Shown: piece by piece, positions 24,797 through 32,936 of the stretch
Layout: each line of letters opens with the position of its first letter
How positions within the stretch are numbered: the stretch's first letter is position 1
DNA from: Amycolatopsis jejuensis
Lineage (GTDB): Bacteria; Actinomycetota; Actinomycetes; Mycobacteriales; Pseudonocardiaceae
DNA: 64,000 nt
Assembly (NCBI RefSeq): GCF_000717335.1
Contig: NZ_JNYZ01000001.1
Coordinates: 248,001-312,000, forward strand
Direction of reading: 5' to 3'
The notes under the pieces: generated by a model
Databases searched by the model: none
What the model saw: only the letters and a program-made list of their open reading frames with translations
What the model was told of the DNA's origin: nothing
Position numbers and translations under genes: made by a program

Positions 24797-25564
24797 TCAT
24801 GGAAGAAAACCGACCTGCTGCCAGAAGGCGGCGAGCGCACGGGCGGCCCCCGCCGGGTCCTGGGTCATCCACCAATGCCCGAGCCCGTCCAGGACTTCGA
24901 CCCGGGCACCGGCCTGCCGCGCCGCGCTCCGCCGCTGCCGATCGGTCCCGACCATCCGGTCTTCGGTGGCCAGAAACGCCAGGCCCGGCCGCTGTGCCGC
25001 GCGCTCCAGGGACCGGCCGAGCTCCGCCATCACCGGCTGTGCGGCAGAACGGTAGAGCGCAAGAATGGCGCGGCCCATGGCTTCGTCGTGCGCCGGCACG
25101 ACCTGCTCGGCCACCCGTTTGCTCATCCCGGCCGCGGCAAGACGGGCGACGCGCAACCCGGCAGGTGCGTGGAACCGCACGGCGACATCGGCTTCGCCTG
25201 CCCCCGGCGTCTGCCAGCGCAGCGCCAGCTCGTGCCACACGTAGTCCGGGTGGAAGATCCCCACCGTGTCACTCGCCCAGCTCCGCAGGAGGTCCGGCCG
25301 GGACAGCGCCACATTCAGCACGTGCAGGCCACCCCAGTCGTGCCCGACGAGGTCGACCGGTTCCCCGATGGCCTCCAGTGCGGCAATCAGCCAGTCCCGG
25401 TACTCGTGGACGGTCGCGCCGAAACCGGCGGGCAAGCGGGCCCCGAAACCCGGTGGCGACAAGCAGATCAGCTTGTTCCCGGGCACCAGGTGGACGAGTT
25501 CGAGGAGCAGCGGATCCCAGATCGCCGCCGTCTCGGGATTGCCGTGGACGAATACCGCAGGCAC
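24797..25564 (-). CDS. alpha/beta hydrolase with Asp nucleophile (dehalogenase/epoxide-hydrolase-like)
   Basis: A 255-residue alpha/beta hydrolase. The nucleophile elbow is LVGHDWGGLHVLN, with aspartate in place of serine, as in haloalkane dehalogenases, epoxide hydrolases and fluoroacetate dehalogenases. The oxyanion segment FVHGNPETAAIWD is at the N-terminus and the histidine is in DGLGHWWMTQDP. The GTG start at 25564 lies 6 bases after the stop of the other hydrolase. It begins almost directly with strand 3, slightly shorter than typical. Confidence 0.85.
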   Translation of the reverse strand: MPAVFVHGNPETAAIWDPLLLELVHLVPGNKLICLSPPGFGARLPAGFGATVHEYRDWLIAALEAIGEPVDLVGHDWGGLHVLNVALSRPDLLRSWASDTVGIFHPDYVWHELALRWQTPGAGEADVAVRFHAPAGLRVARLAAAGMSKRVAEQVVPAHDEAMGRAILALYRSAAQPVMAELGRSLERAAQRPGLAFLATEDRMVGTDRQRRSAARQAGARVEVLDGLGHWWMTQDPAGAARALAAFWQQVGFLP

Positions 25565-25570
25565 CGGTGG

Positions 25571-26368
25571 TCACGCCTCCACGGGGGTGGCCGGCCGCCC
25601 GGCACCGAGCAGGAAGTCGAGCACCCGGGCGATGACCCGGTCCGGGGCTTCGATCAGCGGACTGTGCCCCGCGCCCTTGATCCGCCACAGCTCGGCATCG
25701 GGAATGGCGTCGAACATCTCGTCCGACCACGCCGCCGGGCGGACGAGATCCTCCACCCCGGACACGATCAGGGTCGGCGCGCTGATCAAGGGCAGCAGAG
25801 ACGTCACATCAGGGCGCTCCACCACTCCCCTGGCGGCGTGCACGAGCCGGGGTTCGAGCTCGGTGAGCCGGGTGCGCCAGACGACGTGCACATCGTGCCG
25901 CGCCGGGTCGTCGAGCACGGAGCGGGCGAAGAGAATCCCCATCAGCTCGTCGACGGTTTGATCCTCGAATCCTTGCGCCGCAACGGAATCCGCCATCGCG
26001 CCGAAGGCGGCAGCGTTGTCCGGCGACTCCGCGCAGGCCGACGACCCCATGAGCACCAGGCGTTCGACGAGCCCGGGCACGCGGGCCGCGATGCGGACCG
26101 CGACGTCGCCCCCCATGCTCTGCCCGACCAGCGCGATCCGGGTGAGGCCGAGATCGCCGGCCAGCCCCAGCACGTCCTCGGCGACCTCGTCCATCGTGAT
26201 CGTCGAATCGGCTTCCCCGACCCGGCCCGCCTGACCGGGCAGGTCCGGGGCGACGAACCGGAAACGACCTCGCCCGGCTTCCGCCAGCCCGTCGAACGCA
26301 CGCGGGTCGAGGAACAGCGAGTGCAGGCACAGCACCGGGAAGAGGTGTGGCTCACCAGTGTCGAGCAC
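25571..26368 (-). CDS. alpha/beta hydrolase (serine type)
   Basis: A 265-residue alpha/beta hydrolase with nucleophile elbow LVGQSMGGDVAVRIA (Ser about residue 98), oxyanion segment LCLHSLFLDPRAFD, acidic residue in VSGVEDLVRPA and histidine in GAGHSPLIEAP. The GTG start at 26368 has GGAG 5 bases upstream; the longer open frame adds an unlikely Pro/Cys-rich tail. It resembles carboxylic-ester and enol-lactone hydrolases. It is the first gene of the minus-strand hydrolase-RidA-aconitase-X operon and faces the ThDP-enzyme operon across an AT-rich divergent promoter. Confidence 0.88.
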   Translation of the reverse strand: MLDTGEPHLFPVLCLHSLFLDPRAFDGLAEAGRGRFRFVAPDLPGQAGRVGEADSTITMDEVAEDVLGLAGDLGLTRIALVGQSMGGDVAVRIAARVPGLVERLVLMGSSACAESPDNAAAFGAMADSVAAQGFEDQTVDELMGILFARSVLDDPARHDVHVVWRTRLTELEPRLVHAARGVVERPDVTSLLPLISAPTLIVSGVEDLVRPAAWSDEMFDAIPDAELWRIKGAGHSPLIEAPDRVIARVLDFLLGAGRPATPVEA

Positions 26369-26450
26369 GAGGTCTCCTTCGTCGTCGGGGCAAGGACATT
26401 CCGGCGGAGGACGGCCCACCCGACGGGCAAGCTACCCAGGCCGCCGCGAG

Positions 26451-26467
26451 ATGTCAATATCTGACAT
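26451..26467. promoter_or_regulatory. inverted repeat operator candidate 1 in divergent promoter
   Basis: ATGTCAATATCTGACAT has perfect 6-bp arms (ATGTCA/TGACAT) around 5 bases. It sits in the only AT-rich stretch for kilobases, between divergent operons starting at 26368 and 26551. The word CAATAT(C/T)TGACAT recurs at 26488-26500 as a direct repeat. It is a natural site for the IclR regulator encoded at 28260 (inference). Confidence 0.55.
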
Positions 26468-26480
26468 CGATTTCAAATAA

Positions 26481-26508
26481 CGAAATTCAATATTTGACAT
26501 GAGTTTCG
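26481..26508. promoter_or_regulatory. inverted repeat operator candidate 2 overlapping a -35-like TTGACA
   Basis: CGAAATTCA (26481-26489) and TGAGTTTCG (26500-26508) are inverted repeats matching at 8 of 9 positions. A consensus-like TTGACA at 26494-26499 lies inside, with TAGCCT (26518-26523) 18 bases on as a weak -10. A repressor bound here would block transcription toward 26551. Confidence 0.5.
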
Positions 26509-26550
26509 GAATCTGAATAGCCTGGGCGGGTCAGTCACGAGGGGAGCCTC

Positions 26551-28263
26551 ATGGTCAACACGGTCGCCGACGTCATCGCTGCCACCTTGCGCCGCCACGG
26601 CGCCGAGGTGATCTTCGGGCAGAGCAACCCCACGGCGCTGCTGCTTGCCGCGGAGCGCCGGGGGATTCGCCAGATCCTGTACCGGACCGAGAATGCCGGT
26701 GGCGTGATGGCCGACGGCTATGCGAGGGCGGCCAACCGGATTTCCGTCCTCGCTGTCCAAAATGGACCTGCCGCAGCACTCGCGGTCGCCCCGATGGCCG
26801 AAGCGCTCAAGGCGTCGATCCCCATGCTCGTCCTGGTCCAGGACGTGCCCGCGGCGCACCGTGACCGCAACGCTTTCCAGGAGATGGATCACGTCGCGCT
26901 GTTCTCCGCGGTTTCGAAGTGGACGCGGCGGATCGACGCGCCATCCCGCGCCGCCGACGCGGTCGACCTCGCTGTCACAGCCGCGAACAGCGGACGTCCG
27001 GGGCCCGTGGTCCTGCTCCTGCCGAAGGACGTGCTCCACCTCCCGGCGGAGCAGAACGCCTTTCCCCGCACGGCCGATCTCGGCACCTTCCCCCTCGACC
27101 GGCCGCGACCGGCGCGCGCCGCCGTCACCCGCGCGGCCGACCTGCTGGCCGCCGCCCGGGCTCCGGTCGTGATCGCCGGCGGCGGAATCCACGCGTCAGG
27201 TGCGGCGACGGCGCTGGCCCGGCTTCAGCACGTCGCGCGCCTTCCCGTGGCGACCACCAGCATGGGCAAAGGCGCCGTCGACGAGACCGGACCGCTGAGC
27301 CTGGGCGTCGTGGCCAACCTGACGGGCGAGCGTGGCCGAGCCCATCACTACCGGCGGCTTCTCGCCGAAGCCGACGTGGTGCTCCTGGCCGGCACCAGAA
27401 CCAATGAGAACGGGACCGACGGCTGGGACCTGACTTCGGCGGATGCCACGTACCTCCACATCGACGTCGACGGCGTCGAGATCGGCCGCAACTACGAAGC
27501 AGTCCGGCTCGTCGGCGACGCGCAGTCGGCGCTGACCGACCTCACCGACGAGCTGCAGCTTCGCGATCTGACCCGCAGGCAGGAATTCTCGACGGCATTC
27601 GAGACCCGGATCAAGATCGGCCGGGAGCTCCACCGCACCTCGGCCGTCCGGAGTGCCGAGCCGGAGGGCACGCCGATCGCCCCGGAGCGAGTGCTGGCGG
27701 AAATCGACGCATTGCTGCGGCCCGACGACATCGTCACCGCGGACGCCAGCTACTCGTCGTCCTGGGTGGCGGCGCTGCTCACCGCCCGTCGCGCGGGCCA
27801 GCGCTTCCTGCTTCCCCGCGGGATCGCCGGGCTCGGCTGGGGATTGCCGCTCGCCATGGGCGCCAAGCTCGCCCGGCCCGGGCAACGGGTGCTGGCTCTC
27901 GTCGGCGACGGCGGGTTCGCGCACGGGTGGTCCGAGATCGAAACTGCAGTGCGGGAGAAGATCGCGGTGACCGTCGTGGTACTCAACAACGCGGTCCTCG
28001 GCGCCCAGCGGCACACCGAACTGCTGACCTTCGGCGAGACGACGACTGCGGTCGACTTCGCTCCGGTCGACCACGCCGCCGTCGCGCAAGCGGCCGGAGC
28101 CATCGGGGTGGTCGTCACCGAGCCGGCCGATCTGCACGACGCACTGGCGACTGCGCTCGACGCGGCCACCACCACCGTCCTCGATGTCCACGTCGACCCG
28201 GACGCCGTACCGCCCCTGCGCGGCGCGAACGTCCTCGAGCTGCCGATCCCGGCGATCCGATGA
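26551..28263 (+). CDS. thiamine diphosphate-dependent enzyme (acetolactate synthase/benzoylformate decarboxylase fold)
   Basis: A 570-residue three-domain ThDP enzyme. The N-terminal Pyr domain has the catalytic glutamate in YRTENAGGVMADGYARA (about residue 51). The central domain carries PVVIAGGGIHASG. The C-terminal domain has GIAGLGWGLPLAMGAKLA and the ThDP/Mg motif VGDGGFAHGWSEIETAV ending in VVLNN. GGGGAG precedes the ATG. It heads an operon with an IclR regulator and a phosphotriesterase-family hydrolase, so it is more likely a catabolic decarboxylase or lyase than the biosynthetic enzyme; no small regulatory subunit is nearby. Confidence 0.88.
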   Translation: MVNTVADVIAATLRRHGAEVIFGQSNPTALLLAAERRGIRQILYRTENAGGVMADGYARAANRISVLAVQNGPAAALAVAPMAEALKASIPMLVLVQDVPAAHRDRNAFQEMDHVALFSAVSKWTRRIDAPSRAADAVDLAVTAANSGRPGPVVLLLPKDVLHLPAEQNAFPRTADLGTFPLDRPRPARAAVTRAADLLAAARAPVVIAGGGIHASGAATALARLQHVARLPVATTSMGKGAVDETGPLSLGVVANLTGERGRAHHYRRLLAEADVVLLAGTRTNENGTDGWDLTSADATYLHIDVDGVEIGRNYEAVRLVGDAQSALTDLTDELQLRDLTRRQEFSTAFETRIKIGRELHRTSAVRSAEPEGTPIAPERVLAEIDALLRPDDIVTADASYSSSWVAALLTARRAGQRFLLPRGIAGLGWGLPLAMGAKLARPGQRVLALVGDGGFAHGWSEIETAVREKIAVTVVVLNNAVLGAQRHTELLTFGETTTAVDFAPVDHAAVAQAAGAIGVVVTEPADLHDALATALDAATTTVLDVHVDPDAVPPLRGANVLELPIPAIR

Positions 28264-29084
28264 CGACGGTGAGTAGTCTCCCGTCCATGGATGACGGACC
28301 CAAGCCCACCATGCTGCAGACCGTCGAGCGGGCGCTCAACTTCCTCGAACACGTCGCATCGGCACCGCAGCCGCAGACGGTGAAGGAAGTGGCGGAGGCA
28401 TTGGGGATCAACCTCGCCACCGGCTACCACCTGCTGCGGACGCTCAGCGCGCGCGGGTACCTCGAGCGCCGCCCGGACGCCACGCTCACGCTGGGCAGCT
28501 CGGTCGGGGCGCTGTTCCACGCCTACCAGTCCACGCTGGACGTCGACAGCGAACTGGCCGGCATCGTCCGCCGGATCGCCGCCGACACCTCGGAGACCGC
28601 TTACCTGTCGACCCTCGACGGCAGCAACGTGATCGTCAAGGCGTGCGTCGAAGGCACGCAACAGCTGCGGGTCAGCGCGCTGCACGTCGGCCGGGCCGGG
28701 GACGAAATGCGGCGCGCGTCCGGCAAGGCGGTCCTGGCCCACCTGGCGGCACCGCGCCGCGACGAGATCATCAACCGCAACCTGCGCGACCACCCGGCTC
28801 GCGAGCGGGCGAAGCTGCGCGCGCAGTTCGAGGAGGAGCAGGCGGCCATCCGTGCCCGCGGATGGGCCGTCGACGACCAGGAGTCGGTACTGGGCGTCAC
28901 CGGGATCGGAGCTCCGGTCTTCGCCGCAAGCGGGGAGATCCACGGGGCGATCGGCCTGGTGACCCCCACCTTCCGGATGGAGCGGTCGCACGACGAATTC
29001 GTCGCCGTCGTGGCCGAAGCAGCCGCCACGGCGAGCCGGCTGATGGGCGGCACCCCGTGGACCTCGGAACCGGAGAAGACATGA
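28260..29084 (+). CDS. IclR family transcriptional regulator
   Basis: A 274-residue IclR-type regulator with an N-terminal winged helix (QTVKEVAEALGINLATGYHL then LRTLSARGYLERR, about residues 38-72) and a C-terminal effector domain (ETAYLSTLDGSNVIVKACVE to IGAPVFAASGEIHGAIGLV). The ATG at 28260 overlaps the ThDP-enzyme stop and its own stop overlaps the next ATG; an internal ATG at 28287 is possible. IclR proteins often control aromatic or lactone catabolism, binding palindromes in the local promoter. The dyads at 26451-26508 are obvious candidate targets. Confidence 0.9.
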   Translation: MTTVSSLPSMDDGPKPTMLQTVERALNFLEHVASAPQPQTVKEVAEALGINLATGYHLLRTLSARGYLERRPDATLTLGSSVGALFHAYQSTLDVDSELAGIVRRIAADTSETAYLSTLDGSNVIVKACVEGTQQLRVSALHVGRAGDEMRRASGKAVLAHLAAPRRDEIINRNLRDHPARERAKLRAQFEEEQAAIRARGWAVDDQESVLGVTGIGAPVFAASGEIHGAIGLVTPTFRMERSHDEFVAVVAEAAATASRLMGGTPWTSEPEKT

Positions 29085-30031
29085 GCACGATCCCCACCGC
29101 GGCGGGAGCCATCGATTCGGCACAGCTGGGCCGCACCCTCGTCCACGAGCACGTCTTCTGCCTCGGCGAGGAATACCGCGTCAACTACACGGAATGGAAC
29201 GAGGAAGAAATGGTCGCCAAGGCGGCGGCCGACCTCAACGGGCTCAAGGCACTGGGGATCGACTCGATCATGGACCCCACCGTGCTGGGCCTCGGCCGCT
29301 ACCTTCCCCGGATCCAGTCCGTGGCCTGGCGCACCGACCTCACCATCATCGTCGCAACCGGGCTGTACACCTTCAACGACCTGCCGTTCCAGTTCGCCTA
29401 CCGCGGCCCCGGCGAAACCCTGGACGGCCCGGAACCTCTCACCGAACTCTTCATCGACGACCTCACCAAGGGCATCGGCGGCACCGGCGTCCGCGCCGCG
29501 TTCCTGAAATGCGCCATCGACGAACCGGGTCTCACCCACGGCGTGGAACGCACCATGCGCGCGGTGGCGCAGGCGAGCGTGGCAACCGGCGCCCCGATCA
29601 CCGTCCACACCCATGCCGCGTCCCGGTCGGGTCTCGTGGCCCAGCGTCTATTCCTCGAGGAGGGCGTGGATCCGGCCAAGATCATCATCGGCCACTCCGG
29701 GGACTCCACCGACCTCGGCTACCTCACCGAACTGGCCGACAACGGCTCGCTGCTGGGCATGGACCGCTTCGGGCTGGACGCATTCCTGCCCTTCGAACCA
29801 CGCGTGAACACCGTCGTGGAACTGATCCGCCGCGGATACGCCGGGAAAATCGTCATCTCCCACGACGCGTCCTGTTACCTCGATTTCTTCGAGGACCCGA
29901 CGGCACTCGGCGAAAACTGGAACTTCCGCCACATCAGCGAAGACGTCCTCCCGGCATTGCGGGAAGCGGGCGTCAGCGAAGACGACATCGACACGATCCT
30001 GGTCGATAACCCGCGCCGGTACTTCGAGTAA
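29081..30031 (+). CDS. phosphotriesterase family hydrolase (aryldialkylphosphatase-related)
   Basis: A 316-residue TIM-barrel metallohydrolase of the phosphotriesterase family. The binuclear metal site is visible: HEHVF (residues about 23-27), the carboxylated lysine in RAAFLKCAID, and histidines in ITVHTHAASRSG and IIIGHSGDS, with the aspartate in VISHDASC. Most relatives are lactonases or of unknown function rather than true organophosphate hydrolases. The ATG overlaps the IclR stop, so it is translationally coupled. It likely hydrolyses a lactone or ester feeding the ThDP enzyme (inference). Confidence 0.88.
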   Translation: MSTIPTAAGAIDSAQLGRTLVHEHVFCLGEEYRVNYTEWNEEEMVAKAAADLNGLKALGIDSIMDPTVLGLGRYLPRIQSVAWRTDLTIIVATGLYTFNDLPFQFAYRGPGETLDGPEPLTELFIDDLTKGIGGTGVRAAFLKCAIDEPGLTHGVERTMRAVAQASVATGAPITVHTHAASRSGLVAQRLFLEEGVDPAKIIIGHSGDSTDLGYLTELADNGSLLGMDRFGLDAFLPFEPRVNTVVELIRRGYAGKIVISHDASCYLDFFEDPTALGENWNFRHISEDVLPALREAGVSEDDIDTILVDNPRRYFE

Positions 30032-30466
30032 TCCCGGACCGCTCGTAAACCTCGAATCGCCCGCCGGGAATGCCTTCGAAAAGTTCCGGCGTCGGCGGGA
30101 CCATGAAAGCGTACCTACCGAGTGCGGCGAAGCCGGAACACGGGAGGCTCGGCGTGTTTCGGCCAGGCCGGAATCGAATTCCTCTTTCATCTCCTCGTTG
30201 AGGGAAACAACCCCCGTACCCCCTGGTTTCGAGGCGGATTTTCGTGCCATCGCTCAGGTCGCTGCCTGGCTCATCCCCCTCGACACCGGCCGAGTGCGGG
30301 GCAGCAGTCGAGGTCAGAAAGGGCACGTGCGGGAGCAGTTCGTTCAGCAACCGCTGCCCCGTGATCCATCATCTCCACCACGTTGACGGTCGGCTCACCA
30401 TCCGGCCGAACTCTCACGTCACCGGCGATACCGGAATCTTGCCATTCGGCGCAATGGAGGAAACAA
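30032..30466. other. 435-base gap with possible minus-strand coding remnant
   Basis: No intact gene. The minus strand holds coding-like fragments in alternating frames: LNELLPHVPFLTSTAAPHSA, then GVVSLNEEMKEEFDSGLAET, then YAFMVPPTPELFEGIPGGRF followed by EVYERSG. The last piece recalls the C-terminus of alpha/beta hydrolases, but this is a weak resemblance. The plus strand must contain the promoter or ribosome site (GGAGG at 30456-30460) for the binding-protein gene. Confidence 0.25.
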
Positions 30467-31663
30467 GTGTCACGAACACGAATCAACCAATTCCTGATGC
30501 CGGCGGCCGCAGCCATGCTGCTCCTGACTGCGTGCGCGGAGCGCGGTGGCACCGGCGGGAACACCACGCCGGTTCCACCGGCGCCCGCTCCTGCCCAGGC
30601 CGCCGACCCCCGCGGCGACGGTAAGGCGCAGTGCCCCGCCGCCACCGCAATCGCCTACGCCGGCACCATCAACGGGGACAACGCGGCACTCGGACGCAAT
30701 GTGCTCAACGGTGTGAAGCTGGCGGTACAGCAGCACAACCAGGCCAACCCGGGCTGCCAGGTGCGGCTACGCGAGTTCGACACCGAGGGTTCGCCCGACC
30801 GGGCCCCCGGTGCCGTCACCCAGATCGTCACCACGCCGGAGATCATCGGGGTCGTCGGCCTGCCGTTCTCGGGTGAGTCCAAGGCGACCGGCAAGCTCTG
30901 CGACCAGGCCGGGCTGGTCCAGCTGACCCCGTCCGCCACCGGGCCGGCGCTGTCGGCCAACGGCTGGAAAACCTTCTTCCGCGGCCTCGGCAACGACAAC
31001 ACCCAAGGCCCGGCCGCCGCGAAGTTCATCACCGAACAGCTCAAGGCCGACCGGGTCTGCGTCGTCGAGGACGATTCCGAGTACGGGGTGGGCCTGGCGG
31101 CCGCGATCAAGCAGGCGCTCGGCCCGAAGGCCGTCTGCACCGAAAAGGTCAAGTCCAAGCAGAGCGAGTTCTCGGCCGTCGTGAACACCATCAAGGGGAA
31201 GGCACCGCAGGCCATTTTCTATTCCGGCTACTACCGCGAGGCCGCGCCCTTTGCCCAGCAGCTGGCCGATCGGGGCGTCGAAGCCCGGTTCATCGCACCG
31301 GACGGGGTGAAAGACGACGAGTTCGTCAAGGGCGCCGGCGACGCGGCGGCGAAGGCGTTCTTCACCTGCCCGTGCGTCCCGTCCGACCAGTTCGCCGCGT
31401 TCACCGGCGCCTACCGGGAGCTGACCGGCAAGGAACCCGGCACCTCGTCGCCGGAGGCCTACGACCTCGCCACGATCCTGCTGAAAGGCATCGACAGCGG
31501 CAAGCACGACCGGGCGGCCCTGCTCGAGTTCGTGCGCACCTACGACGGGCCGGGCCTCACCAAGAGGTTCAAGTGGGACGACAAGGGCGAGCTGACCCGG
31601 ACCACCGTGTGGACCTACCGGGTCGAGAACGGGAAGATCGTCCGCAACACCGAGATCAAGTAG
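30467..31663 (+). CDS. branched-chain-type ABC substrate-binding lipoprotein (orphan)
   Basis: A 398-residue LivJ-type binding protein. A signal peptide ends in LLLTAC (lipobox Cys at about residue 23) and is followed by a Thr/Pro-rich linker. AIAYAGTINGDNAALGRNVL, GVVGLPFSGESKATGKL, VCVVEDDSEYGVGLAAAIK and QAIFYSGYYREAAPFAQQL mark the two-lobe ligand site. I use the GTG at 30467 because GGAGG lies just upstream. No permease or ATPase gene is adjacent, so it may feed the LivHMG/LivF system at 4.6-8.0 kb or act as a sensor. Its last 8 bases overlap the convergent DMT gene. Confidence 0.9.
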   Translation: MSRTRINQFLMPAAAAMLLLTACAERGGTGGNTTPVPPAPAPAQAADPRGDGKAQCPAATAIAYAGTINGDNAALGRNVLNGVKLAVQQHNQANPGCQVRLREFDTEGSPDRAPGAVTQIVTTPEIIGVVGLPFSGESKATGKLCDQAGLVQLTPSATGPALSANGWKTFFRGLGNDNTQGPAAAKFITEQLKADRVCVVEDDSEYGVGLAAAIKQALGPKAVCTEKVKSKQSEFSAVVNTIKGKAPQAIFYSGYYREAAPFAQQLADRGVEARFIAPDGVKDDEFVKGAGDAAAKAFFTCPCVPSDQFAAFTGAYRELTGKEPGTSSPEAYDLATILLKGIDSGKHDRAALLEFVRTYDGPGLTKRFKWDDKGELTRTTVWTYRVENGKIVRNTEIK

Positions 31664-32600
31664 GGACGCACCGGCGCTCTTCGGCACGGATTTCGGCGGC
31701 CGGTTCCGGATCCTGTGCCGGAGAACGCAATTCGGTCAGATACATCGCGCCGACCACCAGAATCGCACCGATCACGATGCGGGGGGTCATGGTGTCGCCG
31801 TCCACGAGAATGCCGAAGACACCGGCGAAAACAGGTTCCAGCGTCAGTACGACGGCGACCGTCGAAGCCGATACCCGGGTCTGCGCCCAAGTCTGCAGAA
31901 GATACGCCGCAGCGGTCGCGATCACGGCAAGCCCGATCACCGGAAGCCAGAACTCCCGCTCCGCGGGGAGGACGATGCCGTCGGACCCGCCCAGCACAAG
32001 GCACAGGAGGCCGACCACCCCCAGCTGTACCACCGCGAGCCCGTACGCGTCGCGGCTCGTCGACCATTCGCCGACCGCGACGATGTGCAACGCGAGCAAG
32101 AGCGCGCTGAGCAAAGTCAGCCCCTCGCCGAGGCCGATCGAAAAACCGTGAAGCGACATGACACCGAGGCCCGCCGTCGCGATCGCGCCTGCGGTCCAGG
32201 TCGCCGGGGTGATCCGCTGCTTCAAGAGCAATCCGGCGGCCAGCGGCGTCAGCACGACCGCCATTCCGATGATGAACCCCGACATGGAGGAAGACGTGTA
32301 CTGCTGGCCATAGGTCATGACGATGTAGGCAGCACCGAGGGCCAGCCCGAGAAGAACCCCGCGGATCAGCTGACTCCGGTCCAGCCGGAACACTGCGCGG
32401 GGCCGCAGGACTGCCAGCGCCGCAGTCGCGATCAGAAACCGCGCGGCCAGGAAGTCCATCGGAGACACATCCCGGGTCACGTCTTTGACGACGACGTAAG
32501 TACTACCCCAGACAACCGCAACCATGACCAGCGACGCCAACGCCAGTAATCTCAGCCTGCGCTTACGGACCGAGCGGGAGCCGATCTCAGCAGACAGCAT
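31656..32600 (-). CDS. EamA/DMT family transporter
   Basis: A 314-residue ten-helix drug/metabolite transporter made of two EamA repeats. SLVMVAVVWGSTYVVVKDV opens the first repeat, with PMDFLAARFLIATAALAVLR in its second helix. The second repeat includes VALHIVAVGEWS-like and ASTVAVVLTLEPVFAGVFGI segments. I choose the ATG at 32600 because GGAG lies 8 bases before it; ATGs eight codons upstream (to 32624) are alternatives. Such proteins usually export amino acids or metabolites. It is convergent with the binding-protein gene (8-base overlap) and divergent from the acyl-CoA synthetase. Confidence 0.88.
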   Translation of the reverse strand: MLSAEIGSRSVRKRRLRLLALASLVMVAVVWGSTYVVVKDVTRDVSPMDFLAARFLIATAALAVLRPRAVFRLDRSQLIRGVLLGLALGAAYIVMTYGQQYTSSSMSGFIIGMAVVLTPLAAGLLLKQRITPATWTAGAIATAGLGVMSLHGFSIGLGEGLTLLSALLLALHIVAVGEWSTSRDAYGLAVVQLGVVGLLCLVLGGSDGIVLPAEREFWLPVIGLAVIATAAAYLLQTWAQTRVSASTVAVVLTLEPVFAGVFGILVDGDTMTPRIVIGAILVVGAMYLTELRSPAQDPEPAAEIRAEERRCVPT

Positions 32601-32936
32601 GCGTCCATCTCCGTTCATCATCATTACCCGAACCGGCGGTCGCGGAAAATAAGAATCCAGCCGATTCCCGGGGAAAGAATCAATCCTCGACCCGAAGGGA
32701 ACCGGTCATGAAAAACTTCTATCAGACTGTTCCCCGGCCCGGCCCGGACTTGATGAGCAAATAAGGTTGCGACGCGCATTCGGGCACCTCGCAGGGTACC
32801 GGCGGCACGGGCGGAATTCACCCGGCATCAGGGCGCCGGGTTTCTCCGCGCCGGTCGTGCAGAGGCGTTGCCTCCGGACACCACAGGGCACCATGCGCAA
32901 GCCTTCCGGCCGGAATGCCGGTGAGAGGATCCGACG
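32601..32936. other. 336-base divergent intergenic region
   Basis: Lies between the DMT transporter and the acyl-CoA synthetase. The part 32640-32770 is unusually AT-rich for the window and probably holds both promoters. A tiny open frame at 32708-32764 (MKNFYQTVPRPGPDLMSK, 18 codons) has AGGGA at suitable spacing. No terminator or clear operator is visible. Confidence 0.4.
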
